From: Escarpia spicata
Lineage: Eukaryota; Annelida; Polychaeta; Sabellida; Siboglinidae
DNA: 64,000 nucleotides
Direction: 5' to 3'
NCBI GenBank assembly: GCA_963995525.1
Contig: OZ023207.1
Coordinates: 33,490,681-33,554,680 of the forward strand
Shown piece by piece: positions 42,301 to 54,300 of this stretch. Both the position numbers and the translations under genes were made by a program. Each line of letters starts with the position of its first letter. Positions within the stretch are counted from its first letter, which is position 1. Under the pieces are notes generated by a model. The model saw nothing but the letters and a program-made list of their open reading frames with translations, did not search any database and had not been told where the DNA came from.

Positions 42301-45300
42301 AGGATCACGCAATGTGTTCATATCAAGGTGATTGTTCAGATCTCAGTACGGTGTTGATTTAATTAACATTACAGCATCAACCTTTTATTAGCTCATATCA
42401 TGTATACAGCGGTGGACTCAACATATTACCTAGAATATTCAACATTGGCCCGAATGCTGAATATAGGGTTGCCTGAACATATAATTTGCCAACTGTGACA
42501 CCTTGCCATTTATACTGACATATAAATTACACGTACCCGGAAACAAGCCATGCACAGACGGTTCAGTTGACGATGAAAATAATTCTGTCGATGGTGGCTT
42601 TTCTTCAGACGTTGTCTCACCTCCGGTCGATGCTGTTGTAGTTATTGATGAAGCAGTTGTAACTGTTGCAGTAGTTGTTGCCGTACTTGTTGTGGTTGCC
42701 GTCGTTTTTGGTGATGTTGTCGTTCGTTTTGTGGTGGTTGTTATTGCCGGTGTACTTGTTGATGCTGCTTTGATGGCAAGTTTAAACGGTTGTTTTATTA
42801 GCACATACATTTATAGTCAATGAATAGAAAGTGTTTCTCATTTAGATGTTATTTTCACATTCGAACCATGTCATACACGCTATGCGACACACATCTTCTT
42901 TCATTCTAGTTTGCATAGCAACCCTATGTAAAACTTTGCAAAGTCGTCTGTAAGAATTTCATTTGGCGACAATACGTTTTAATGATAAGTCAACAAAGCA
43001 AGTGCAACTGTTCCCACACAGCAGTATAAACTGCTATATTTAAAAAGCAATGCTCTATTTAAAAATATTACCAAAGACATATAATAAATCAATTGAAAAT
43101 ATATTTCAGAGACATACACTTTATGCCAATCGCCATAATTACGGAATTTGTTCAAACCTTGTTCACAGTGAAAACCACCAAATCCAGAACTGCCGCAATC
43201 ACATGTGTAACCGTTAAGTTTATCTACACATGTACCACCATTTTCGCATGGATTGCTTCTGCATTCTTTGATTTCTGCAATAGGAAACACAAATTTGATT
43301 CATGAAAGAAAGAAATGTACTAATATATAATGCAATCGGATTAGGCAGAAAAACATGGTCGTTGAGTAGAGAAGGGCATCATATAGGCAAATACTCATAT
43401 CGCTAATACACGTTTTCCAGTTTCGTACTTCAACGCGTGTTTTTAATCTTTAATATATATTTACAATCAACAATGAAAATATCCTATAGCATGTTGACAA
43501 GAAAAAGAAACCGCACCTGAAGAACACTGCGGATCTGTGTAGCCAAGCGCACACAAACAGGTGTACGAGTCGACTGCATCCTCGCATGTCCCACCGTTCA
43601 GGCAAGGCTTGCTTTGGCATTCATCAACATCTACACATCGACGAAAGGAGCAATGCATCAAATAATCTATTATCATCAATGAATTGGCAAGTATTTTATT
43701 GCTATAGCTTAAATTAATCTTATACATTTCATTCAATCAATCAATCTGTCGACCAGACCATAAATAGGAAGTTTATTTCCACAACCAAATAGTACAATAT
43801 TTCTAAATACAGCACAATTTATTGGAAGTACAAAAATACATAATTAATCAATAGTGTGATGGAAAGAGGAAGAGCAACATAATCACATTAATGAATTGTT
43901 CATATCCATTGATGCAGGGCTTAAGATATACACTTACCAAAATTGCAATCATTTCCTTTGTAATCCGCAGGGCACAGACACCTGTAGATAGAGCCGTCAT
44001 TATCGCCTAAACATGTTCCGCCGTTTTCGCAACGTTTCGTTTTGCACAAACCTACATCTGAAACAAAAAAGACAGTACACAATAATTATATGAAGACGAT
44101 CTAGCGCAGGTATGTATCGTGTACAGCAAATATACTATTCCTGTTTTGAGTTAGGTTTATCAGACGTGTGTCTAATTAAACATACACATAGTATTACACG
44201 AGCTATATTACTTCTGCTGCAATTTAGCGAATCCAGGTGTGTGAAGAACAAATACATCAAGTCAAATCTCGATTTACGGTCGGCTGCATCTATCTAACAA
44301 TATGCCGCACTAGGACAGTCGAAGTAATGTCCGAAAGAGTAACATTTATCAAATTCATTCCTCTGATTCGAATAATAATTACTATACAGTTTATTTGCAT
44401 AGCGCCCGAATCAACAACCAGATTGCTCTCAGATGCTTCACATACAAGTGCACGTAACTATGTAGATTTGTATGATAGATAGGAACAAAAATAATTCTAA
44501 AATATATATCATACAATAATAACAAAAAACATTCATTACATAATTATTAGACCTTCATGTACAAACAATTATAATTGATATGATAAATATTAAACAATAT
44601 TAAATAAATAAGTAAATTAAAATGTAATAAATTATTTTAAAATAATAATAATAATTACATAACATTTAGGTAAGTGCATTTGATAAACTCCAAGTGATCA
44701 TATCACAGAAACGCTTCTCTAAAAAGGTGTGTTTTAAGAACTGTTTTGAACTCTGGCTGTGTTTTTGCCATCCTGACACAGTCCGGCAGTCTGTTTCATA
44801 GACTTGCTGCAGACAGCAAAACGAGTGACCGTCTGCGAAGGCGGCACTGACAGTAGCGGCAAAGACACCGATCTCAGTTGCCGATTCGGTTGACGTCGGT
44901 TCAGTAACTGCGCGAGATGACTCGGTGCCAGGTCATGCATCACAGAGTACGCAAATACAAGCACTATATATGTCTGGCGCACACAGACAGGTAACCAATG
45001 CAAGTGCGGCAGCACTTGAGTGACGTGGTCGTACTTCCTCGTACAGCACACGAGGTGGGCTGCGCAGTTTTCACACTTTGTTTTACAAGCATCGTCTGCG
45101 GTAGGCCATAGAGTAATAAATTTGCATAATCGAGGCGTGAAGTCACGAGCGCTTGCACCAGGGTTTTGCATGCATCATCAGTGATACTTCGTCGAATGTG
45201 TTCAATGTTGCGAATCTGATTGTAGCACGACTTTGCTATCTGTGCATCCTGTGCTTCCATAGTTAGAACTCTGTCAAGTATGACTCCAAGGTTGCGTACG

Positions 45301-48300
45301 GATGACTTCGGCGCAACCCGATGTTCGCCAATTGTCACGGAAATATCGGAGGGCAAATCGTTTCGCTGTTTTGAGGTGAGGAAGACGACTGCCTCTGACT
45401 TCTGGGTGTGTATCTTAACTAATTTTGTTCAAGCCAATCGATCACCTCCGCTACACATTGTTCAATGTTCGTTTTTGCTGCAGTGAGTGGTTTCTCGTGC
45501 TCAACTGTCATATAAATTTCCGTGTCATCCGCATAACAATGATACTGCATGCCGTGTCGTGCAACGATGTCGCTCTTAGGTCTTGTGTATAAGCAGCATA
45601 ATATTGGACCAAGCACAGACACGTGTGGGGCGCTACATTTAAAAACACAACCAGTCGACGTTGTGCTTTCCACGGCGACTTTCTGATAACGTTCAGTGAT
45701 ATACGAATGCAAATGCCGAGACTGTGATGCCGAACGAATGTTCCCTTGAATCATAAAGAAATCAATTGTGATTAATTGCTTCAATGCGCTGAACAAATCT
45801 AACATCACGAGAACAGTCTTGCACTTTCTATCCAGCGCCGCGGCGATGTCATTCTTGACTCACAGGAGCGCCGTCTCCGTCGAGTGGCCATGGCGGTAAG
45901 CTCATTGAAAAGGATCACGCAATGTGTTCATATCAAGGTGATTGTTCAGATCTCAGTACGGTGTTGATTTAATTAACATTACAGCATCAACCTTTTATTA
46001 GCTCATATCATGTATACAGCGGTGGACTCAACATATTACCTAGAATATTCAACATTGGCCCGAATGCTGAATATAGGGTTGCCTGAACATATAATTTGCC
46101 AACTGTGACACCTTGCCATTTATACTGACATATAAATTACACGTACCCGGAAACAAGCCATGCACAGAAGGTTCAGTTGACGATGAAAATAATTCTGTCG
46201 ATGGTGGCTTTTCTTCAGACGTTGTCTCTCCTCCGGTCGATGCTGTTGTAGTTATTGATGAAGCAGTTGTAACTGTTGCAGTAGTTGTTGCCGTACTTGT
46301 TGTGGTTGCCGTCGTTTTTGGTGATGTTGTCGTTCGTTTTGTGGTGGTTGTTATTGCCGGTGTACTTGTTGATGCTGCTTTGATGGCAAGTTTAAACGGT
46401 TGTTTTATTAGCACATACATTTATAGTCAATGAATAGAAAGTGTTTCTCATTTAGATGTTATTTTCACATTCGAACCATGTTATACACGCTATGCGACAC
46501 ACATCTTCTTTCATTCTAGTTTGCATAGCAACCCTATGTAAAACTTTGCAAAGTCGTCTGTAAGAATTTCATTTGGCGACAATACGTTTTAATGATAAGT
46601 CAACAAAGCAAGTGCAACTGTTACCACACAGCAGTATAAACTGCTATATTTAAAAAGCAATGCTCTATTTAAAAATATTACCAAAGACATATAATAAATC
46701 AATTGAAAATATATTTCAGAGACATACACTTTATGCCAATCGCCATAATTACGGAATTTGTTCAAACCTTGTTCACAGTGAAAACCACCAAATCCAGAAC
46801 TGCCGCAATCACATGTGTAACCGTTAAGTTTATCTACACATGTACCACCATTTTCGCATGGATTGCTTCTGCATTCTTTGATTTCTGCAATAGGAAACAC
46901 AAATTTGATTCATGAAAGAAAGAAATGTACTAATATATAATGCAATCGGATTAGGCAGAAAAACATGGTCGTTGAGTAGAGAAGGGCATCATATAGGCAA
47001 ATACTCATATCGCTAATACACGTTTTCCAGTTTCGTACTTCAACGCGTGTTTTTAATCTTTAATATATATTTACAATCAACAATGAAAATATCCTATAGC
47101 ATGTTGACAAGAAAAAGAAACCGCACCTGAAGAACACTGCGGATCTGTGTAGCCAAGCGCACACAAACAGGTGTACGAGTCGACTGCATCCTCGCATGTC
47201 CCACCGTTCAGGCAAGGCTTGCTTTGGCATTCATCAACATCTACACATCGACGAAAGGAGCAATGCATCAAAGAATCTATTATCATCAATGAATTGGCAA
47301 GTATTTTATTGCTATAGCTTAAATTAATCTTATACATTTCATTCAATCAATCAATCTGTCGACCAGACCGTAAATAGGAAGTTTATTTCCACAACCAAAT
47401 AGTACAATATTTCTAAATACAGCACAATTTATTGGAAGTACAAAAATACATAATTAATCAATAGTGTGATGGAAAGAGGAAGAGCAACATAATCACATTA
47501 ATGAATTGTTCATATCCATTGATGCAGGGCTTAAGATATACACTTACCAAAATTGCAATCATTTCCTTTGTAACCCGCAGGGCAGAGACACCTGTAGATA
47601 GAGCCGTCATTATCGCCTAAACATGTTCCGCCGTTTTCGCAACGTTTCGTTTTGCACAAACCTACATCTGAAACAAAAAAGACAGTACACAATAATTATA
47701 TGAAGACGATCTAGCGCAGGTATGTATCGTGTACAGCAAATATACTATTCCTGTTTTGAGTTAGGTTTATCAGACGTGTGTCTAATTAAACATACACATA
47801 GTATTACACGAGCTATATTACTTCTGCTGCAATTTAGCGAATCCAGGTGTGTGAAGAACAAATACATCAAGTCAAATCTCGATTTACGGTCGGCTGCATC
47901 TATCTAACAATATGCCGCACTAGGACAGTCGAAGTAATGTCCGAAAGAGTAACATTTATCAAATTCATTCCTCTGATTCGAATAATAATTACTATACAGT
48001 TTATTTGCATAGCGCCCGAATCAACAACCAGATTGCTCTCAGATGCTTCACATACAAGTGCACGTAACTATGTAGATTTGTATGATAGATAGGAACAAAA
48101 ATAATTCTAAAATATATATCATACAATAATAACAAAAAACATTCATTACATAATTATTAGACCTTCATGTACAAACAATTATAATTGATATGATAAATAT
48201 TAAACAATATAAAATAAATAAGTAAATTAAAATGTAATAAATTATTTTAAAATAATAATAATAATTACATAACATTTAGGTAAGTGCATTTGATAAACTC

Positions 48301-51300
48301 CACGTGATCATATCACAGAAACGCTTCTCTAAAAAGGTGTGTTTTAAGAACTGTTTTGAACTCTGGCTGTGTTTTTGCCATCCTGACACAGTCCGGCAGT
48401 CTGTTTCATAGACTTGCTGCAGACAGCAAAACGAGTGACCGTCTGCGAAGGCGGCACTGACAGTAGCGGCAAAGACACCGATCTCAGTTGCCGATTCGGT
48501 TGACGTCGGTTCAGTAACTGCGCGAGATGACTCGGTGCCAGGTCATGCATCACAGAGTACGCAAATACAAGCACTATATATGTCTGGCGCAAACAGACAG
48601 GTAACCAATGCAAGTGCGGCAGCACTGGAGTGACGTGGTCGTACTTCCTCGTACAGCACACGAGGTGGGCTGCGCAGTTTTCACACTTTGTTTTACAAGC
48701 ATCGTCTGCGGTAGGCCATAGAGTAATAAATTTGCATAATCGAGGCGTGAAGTCACGAGCGCTTGCACCAGGGTTTTGCATGCATCATCAGTGATGCTTC
48801 GTCGAATGTGTTCAATGTTGCGAATCTGATTGTAGCACGACTTTGCTATCTGTGCATCCTGTGCTTCCATAGTTAGAACTCTGTCAAGTATGACTCCAAG
48901 GTTGCGTACGGATGACTTCGGCGCAACCCGATGTTCGCCAATTGTCACGGAAATATCGGAGGGCAAATCGTTTCGCTGTTTTGAGGTGAGGAAGACGACT
49001 GCCTCTGACTTCTGGGTGTGTATCTTAACTAATTTTGTTCAAGCCAATCGATCACCTCCGCTACACATTGTTCAATGTTCGTTTTTGCTGCAGTGAGTGG
49101 TTTCTCGTGCTCAACTGTCATATAAATTTCCGTGTCATCCGCATAACAATGATACTGCATGCCGTGTCGTGCAACGATGTCGCTCTTAGGTCTTGTGTAT
49201 AAGCAGCATAATATTGGACCAAGCACAGACACGTGTGGGGCACTACATTTAAAAACACAACCAGTCGACGTTGTGCTTTCCACGGCGACTTTCTGATAAC
49301 GTTCAGTGATATACGAATGCAAATGCCGAGACTGTGATGCCGAACGAATGTTCCCTTGAATCATAAAGAAATCAATTGTGATTAATTGCTTCAATGCGCT
49401 GAACAAATCTAACATCACGAGAACAGTCTTGCACTTTCTATCCAGCGCCGCGGCGATGTCATTCTTGACTCACAGGAGCGCCGTCTCCGTCGAGTGGCCA
49501 TGGCGGTAAGCTCATTGAAAAGGATCACGCAATGTGTTCATATCAAGGTGATTGTTCAGATCTCAGTACGGTGTTGATTTAATTAACATTACAGCATCAA
49601 CCTTTTATTAGCTCATATCATGTATACAGCGGTGGACTCAACATATTACCTAGAATATTCAACATTGGCCCGAATGCTGAATATAGGGTTGCCTGAACAT
49701 ATAATTTGCCAACTGTGACACCTTGCCATTTATACTGACATATAAATTACACGTACCCGGAAACAAGCCATGCACAGACGGTTCAGTTGACGATGAAAAT
49801 AATTCTGTCGATGGTGGCTTTTCTTCAGACGTTGTCTCACCTCCGGTCGATGCTGTTGTAGTTATTGATGAAGCAGTTGTAACTGTTGCAGTAGTTGTTG
49901 CCGTACTTTTTGTGGTTGCCGTCGTTTTTGGTGATGTTGTCGTTCGTTTTGTGGTGGTTGTTATTGCCGGTGTACTTGTTGATGCTGCTTTGATGGCAAG
50001 TTTAAACGGTTGTTTTATTAGCACATACATTTATAGTCAATGAATAGAAAGTGTTTCTCATTTAGATGTTATTTTCACATTCGAACCATGTCATACACGC
50101 TATGCGACACACATCTTCTTTCATTCTAGTTTGCATAGCAACCCTATGTAAAACTTTGCAAAGTCGTCTGTAAGAATTTCATTTGGCGACAATACGTTTT
50201 AATGATAAGTCAACAAAGCAAGTGCAACTGTTCCCACACAGCAGTATAAACTGCTATATTTAAAAAGCAATGCTCTATTTAAAAATATTACCAAAGACAT
50301 ATAATAAATCAATTGAAAATATATTTCAGAGACATACACTTTATGCCAATCGCCATAATTACGGAATTTGTTCAAACCTTGTTCACAGTGAAAACCACCA
50401 AATCCAGAACTGCCGCAATCACATGTGTAACCGTTAAGTTTATCTACACATGTACCACCATTTTCGCATGGATTGCTTCTGCATTCTTTGATTTCTGCAA
50501 TAGGAAACACAAATTTGATTCATGAAAGAAAGAAATGTACTAATATATAATGCAATCGGATTAGGCAGAAAAACATGGTCGTTGAGTAGAGAAGGGCATC
50601 ATATAGGCAAATACTCATATCGCTAATACACGTTTTCCAGTTTCGTACTTCAACGCGTGTTTTTAATCTTTAATATATATTTACAATCAACAATGAAAAT
50701 ATCCTATAGCATGTTGACAAGAAAAAGAAACCGCACCTGAAGAACACTGCGGATCTGTGTAGCCAAGCGCACACAAACAGGTGTACGAGTCGACTGCATC
50801 CTCGCATGTCCCACCGTTCAGGCAAGGCTTGCTTTGGCATTCATCAACATCTACACATCGACGAAAGGAGCAATGCATCAAAGAATCTATTATCATCAAT
50901 GAATTGGCAAGTATTTTATTGCTATAGCTTAAATTAATCTTATACATTTCATTCAATCAATCAATCTGTCGACCAGACCATAAATAGGAAGTTTATTTCC
51001 ACAACCAAATAGTACAATATTTCTAAATACAGCACAATTTATTGGAAGTACAAAAATACATAATTAATCAATAGTGTGATGGAAAGAGGAAGAGCAACAT
51101 AATCACATTAATGAATTGTTCATATCCATTGATGCAGGGCTTAAGATATACACTTACCAAAATTGCAATCATTTCCTTTGTAACCCGCAGGGCACAGACA
51201 CCTGTAGATAGAGCCGTCATTATCGCCTAAACATGTTCCGCCGTTTTCGCAACGTTTCGTTTTGCACAAACCTACATCTGAAACAAAAAAGACAGTACAC

Positions 51301-54300
51301 AATAATTATATGAAGACGATCTAGCGCAGGTATGTATCGTGTACAGCAAATATACTATTCCTGTTTTGAGTTAGGTTTATCAGACGTGTGTCTAATTAAA
51401 CATACACATAGTATTAAACGAGCTATATTACTTCTGCTGCAATTTAGCGAATCCAGGTGTGTGAAGAACAAATACATCAAGTCAAATCTCGATTTACGGT
51501 CGGCTGCATCTATCTAACAATATGCCGCACTAGGACAGTCGAAGTAATGTCCGAAAGAGTAACATTTATCAAATTCATTCCTCTGATTCGAATAATAATT
51601 ACTATACAGTTTATTTGCATAGCGCCCGAATCAACAACCAGATTGCTCTCAGATGCTTCACATACAAGTGCACGTAACTATGTAGATTTGTATGATAGAT
51701 AGGAACAAAAATAATTCTAAAATATATATCATACAATAATAACAAAAAACATTCATTACATAATTATTAGACCTTCATGTACAAACAATTATAATTGATA
51801 TGATAAATATTAAACAATATAAAATAAATAAGTAAATTAAAATGTAATAAATTATTTTAAAATAATAATAATAATTACATAACATTTAGGTAAGTGCATT
51901 TGATAAACTCCACGTGATCATATCACAGAAACGCTTCTCTAAAAAGGTGTGTTTTAAGAACTGTTTTGAACTCTGGCTGTGTTTTTGCCATCCTGACACA
52001 GTCCGGCAGTCTGTTTCATAGACTTGCTGCAGACAGCAAAACGAGTGACCGTCTGCGAAGGCGGCACTGACAGTAGCGGCAAAGACACCGATCTCAGTTG
52101 CCGATTCGGTTGACGTCGGTTCAGTAACTGCGCGAGATGACTCGGTGCCAGGCCATGCATCACAGAGTACGCAAATACAAGCACTATATATGTCTGGCGC
52201 ACACAGACAGGTAACCAATGCAAGTGCGGCAGCACTGGAGTGACGTGGTCGTACTTCCTCGTACAGCACACGAGGTGGGCTGCGCAGTTTTCACACTTTG
52301 TTTTACAAGCATCGTCTGCGGTAGGCCATAGAGTAATAAATTTGCATAATCGAGGCGTGAAGTCACGAGCGCTTGCACCAGGGTTTTGCATGCATCATCA
52401 GTGATGCTTCGTCGAATGTGTTCAATGTTGCGAATCTGATTGTAGCACGACTTTGCTATCTGTGCATCCTGTGCTTCCATAGTTAGAACTCTGTCAAGTA
52501 TGACTCCAAGGTTGCATACGGATGACTTCGGCGCAACCCGATGTTCGCCAATTGTCACGGAAATATCGGAGGGCAAATCGTTTCGCTGTTTTGAGGTGAG
52601 GAAGACGACTGCCTCTGACTTCTGGGTGTGTATCTTAACTAATTTTGTTCAAGCCAATCGATCACCTCCGCTACACATTGTTCAATGTTCGTTTTTGCTG
52701 CAGTGAGTGGTTTCTCGTGCTCAACTGTCATATAAATTTCCGTGTCATCCGCATAACAATGATACTGCATGCCGTGTCGTGCAACGATGTCGCTCTTAGG
52801 TCTTGTGTATAAGCAGCATAATATTGGACCAAGCACAGACACGTGTGGGGCGCTACATTTAAAAACACAACCAGTCGACGTTGTGCTTTCCACGGCGACT
52901 TTCTGATAACGTTCAGTGATATACGAATGCAAATGCCGAGACTGTGATGCCGAACGAATGTTCCCTTGAATCATAAAAAAATCAATTGTGATTAATTGCT
53001 TCAATGCGCTGAACAAATCTAACATCACGAGAACAGTCTTGCACTTTCTATCCAGCGCCGCGGCGATGTCATTCTTGACTCACAGGAGCGCCGTCTCCGT
53101 CGAGTGGCCATGGCGGTAAGCTCATTGAAAAGGATCACGCAATGTGTTCATATCAAGGTGATTGTTCAGATCTCAGTACGGTGTTGATTTAATTAACATT
53201 ACAGCATCAACCTTTTATTAGCTCATATCATGTGTACAGCGGTGGACTCAACATATTACCTAGAATATTCAACATTGGCCCGAATGCTGAATATAGGGTT
53301 GCCTGAACATATAATTTGCCAACTGTGACACCTTGCCATTTATACTGACATATAAATTACACGTACCCGGAAACAAGCCATGCACAGACGGTTCAGTTGA
53401 CGATGAAAATAATTCTGTCGAAGGTGGCTTTTCTTCAGACGTTGTCTCTCCTCCGGTCGATGCTGTTGTAGTTATTGATGAAGCAGTTGTAACTGTTGCA
53501 GTAGTTGTTGCCGTACTTTTTGTGGTTGCCGTCGTTTTTGGTGATGTTGTCGTTCGTTTTGTGGTGGTTGTTATTGCCGGTGTACTTGTTGATGCTGCTT
53601 TGATGGCAAGTTTAAACGGTTGTTTTATTAGCACATACATTTATAGTCAATGAATAGAAAGTGTTTCTCATTTAGATGTTATTTTCACATTCGAACCATG
53701 TCATACACGCTATGCGATACACATCTTCTTTCATTCTAGTTTGCATAGCAACCCTATGTAAAACTTTGCAAAGTCGTCTGTAAGAATTTCATTTGGCGAC
53801 AATACGTTTTAATGATAAGTCAACAAAGCAAGTGCAACTGTTCCCACACAGCAGTATAAACTGCTATATTTAAAAAGCAATGCTCTATTAAAAAATATTA
53901 CCAAAGACATATAATAAATCAATTGAAAATATATTTCAGAGACATACACTTTATGCCAATCGCCATAATTACGGAATTTGTTCAAACCTTGTTCACAGTG
54001 AAAACCACCAAATCCAGAACTGCCGCAATCACACGTGTAACCGTTAAGTTTATCTACACATGTACCACCATTTTCGCATGGATTGCTTCTGCATTCTTTG
54101 ATTTCTGCAATAGGAAACACAAATTTGATTCATGAAAGAAAGAAATGTACTAATATATAATGCAATCGGATTAGGCAGAAAAACATGGTCGTTGAGTAGA
54201 GAAGGGCATCATATAGGCAAATACTCATATCGCTAATACACGTTTTCCAATTTCGTACTTCAACGCGTGTTTTTAATCTTTAATATATATTTACAATCAA

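Larger units (their letters stand above)
39703..43312. repeat. Array unit 12 (3610 bp)
   Basis: aaataatcta near exon A (about 40051) is shared with units 13, 17 and 18. atttattaaa (near 40735) is shared with unit 16. Confidence 0.97.
43313..46922. repeat. Array unit 13 (3610 bp)
   Basis: Exon A side resembles unit 12; the retroelement, C and D side resembles unit 9. A recombination junction therefore lies inside it, between about 43.75 and 45.0 kb. Private changes near 44601 and 44693. Confidence 0.97.
46923..50532. repeat. Array unit 14 (3610 bp)
   Basis: Near-copy of unit 10 at +14,440 bp. Private A near 48592 (VCVRQT to VCLRQT). Confidence 0.97.
50533..54142. repeat. Array unit 15 (3610 bp), mosaic
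   Basis: Matches unit 11 from its start to about 53.2 kb. Beyond that it carries a unit 10/14-like Lys exon C, then early-subfamily variants (units 3 and 5) around exon D. Confidence 0.97.
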
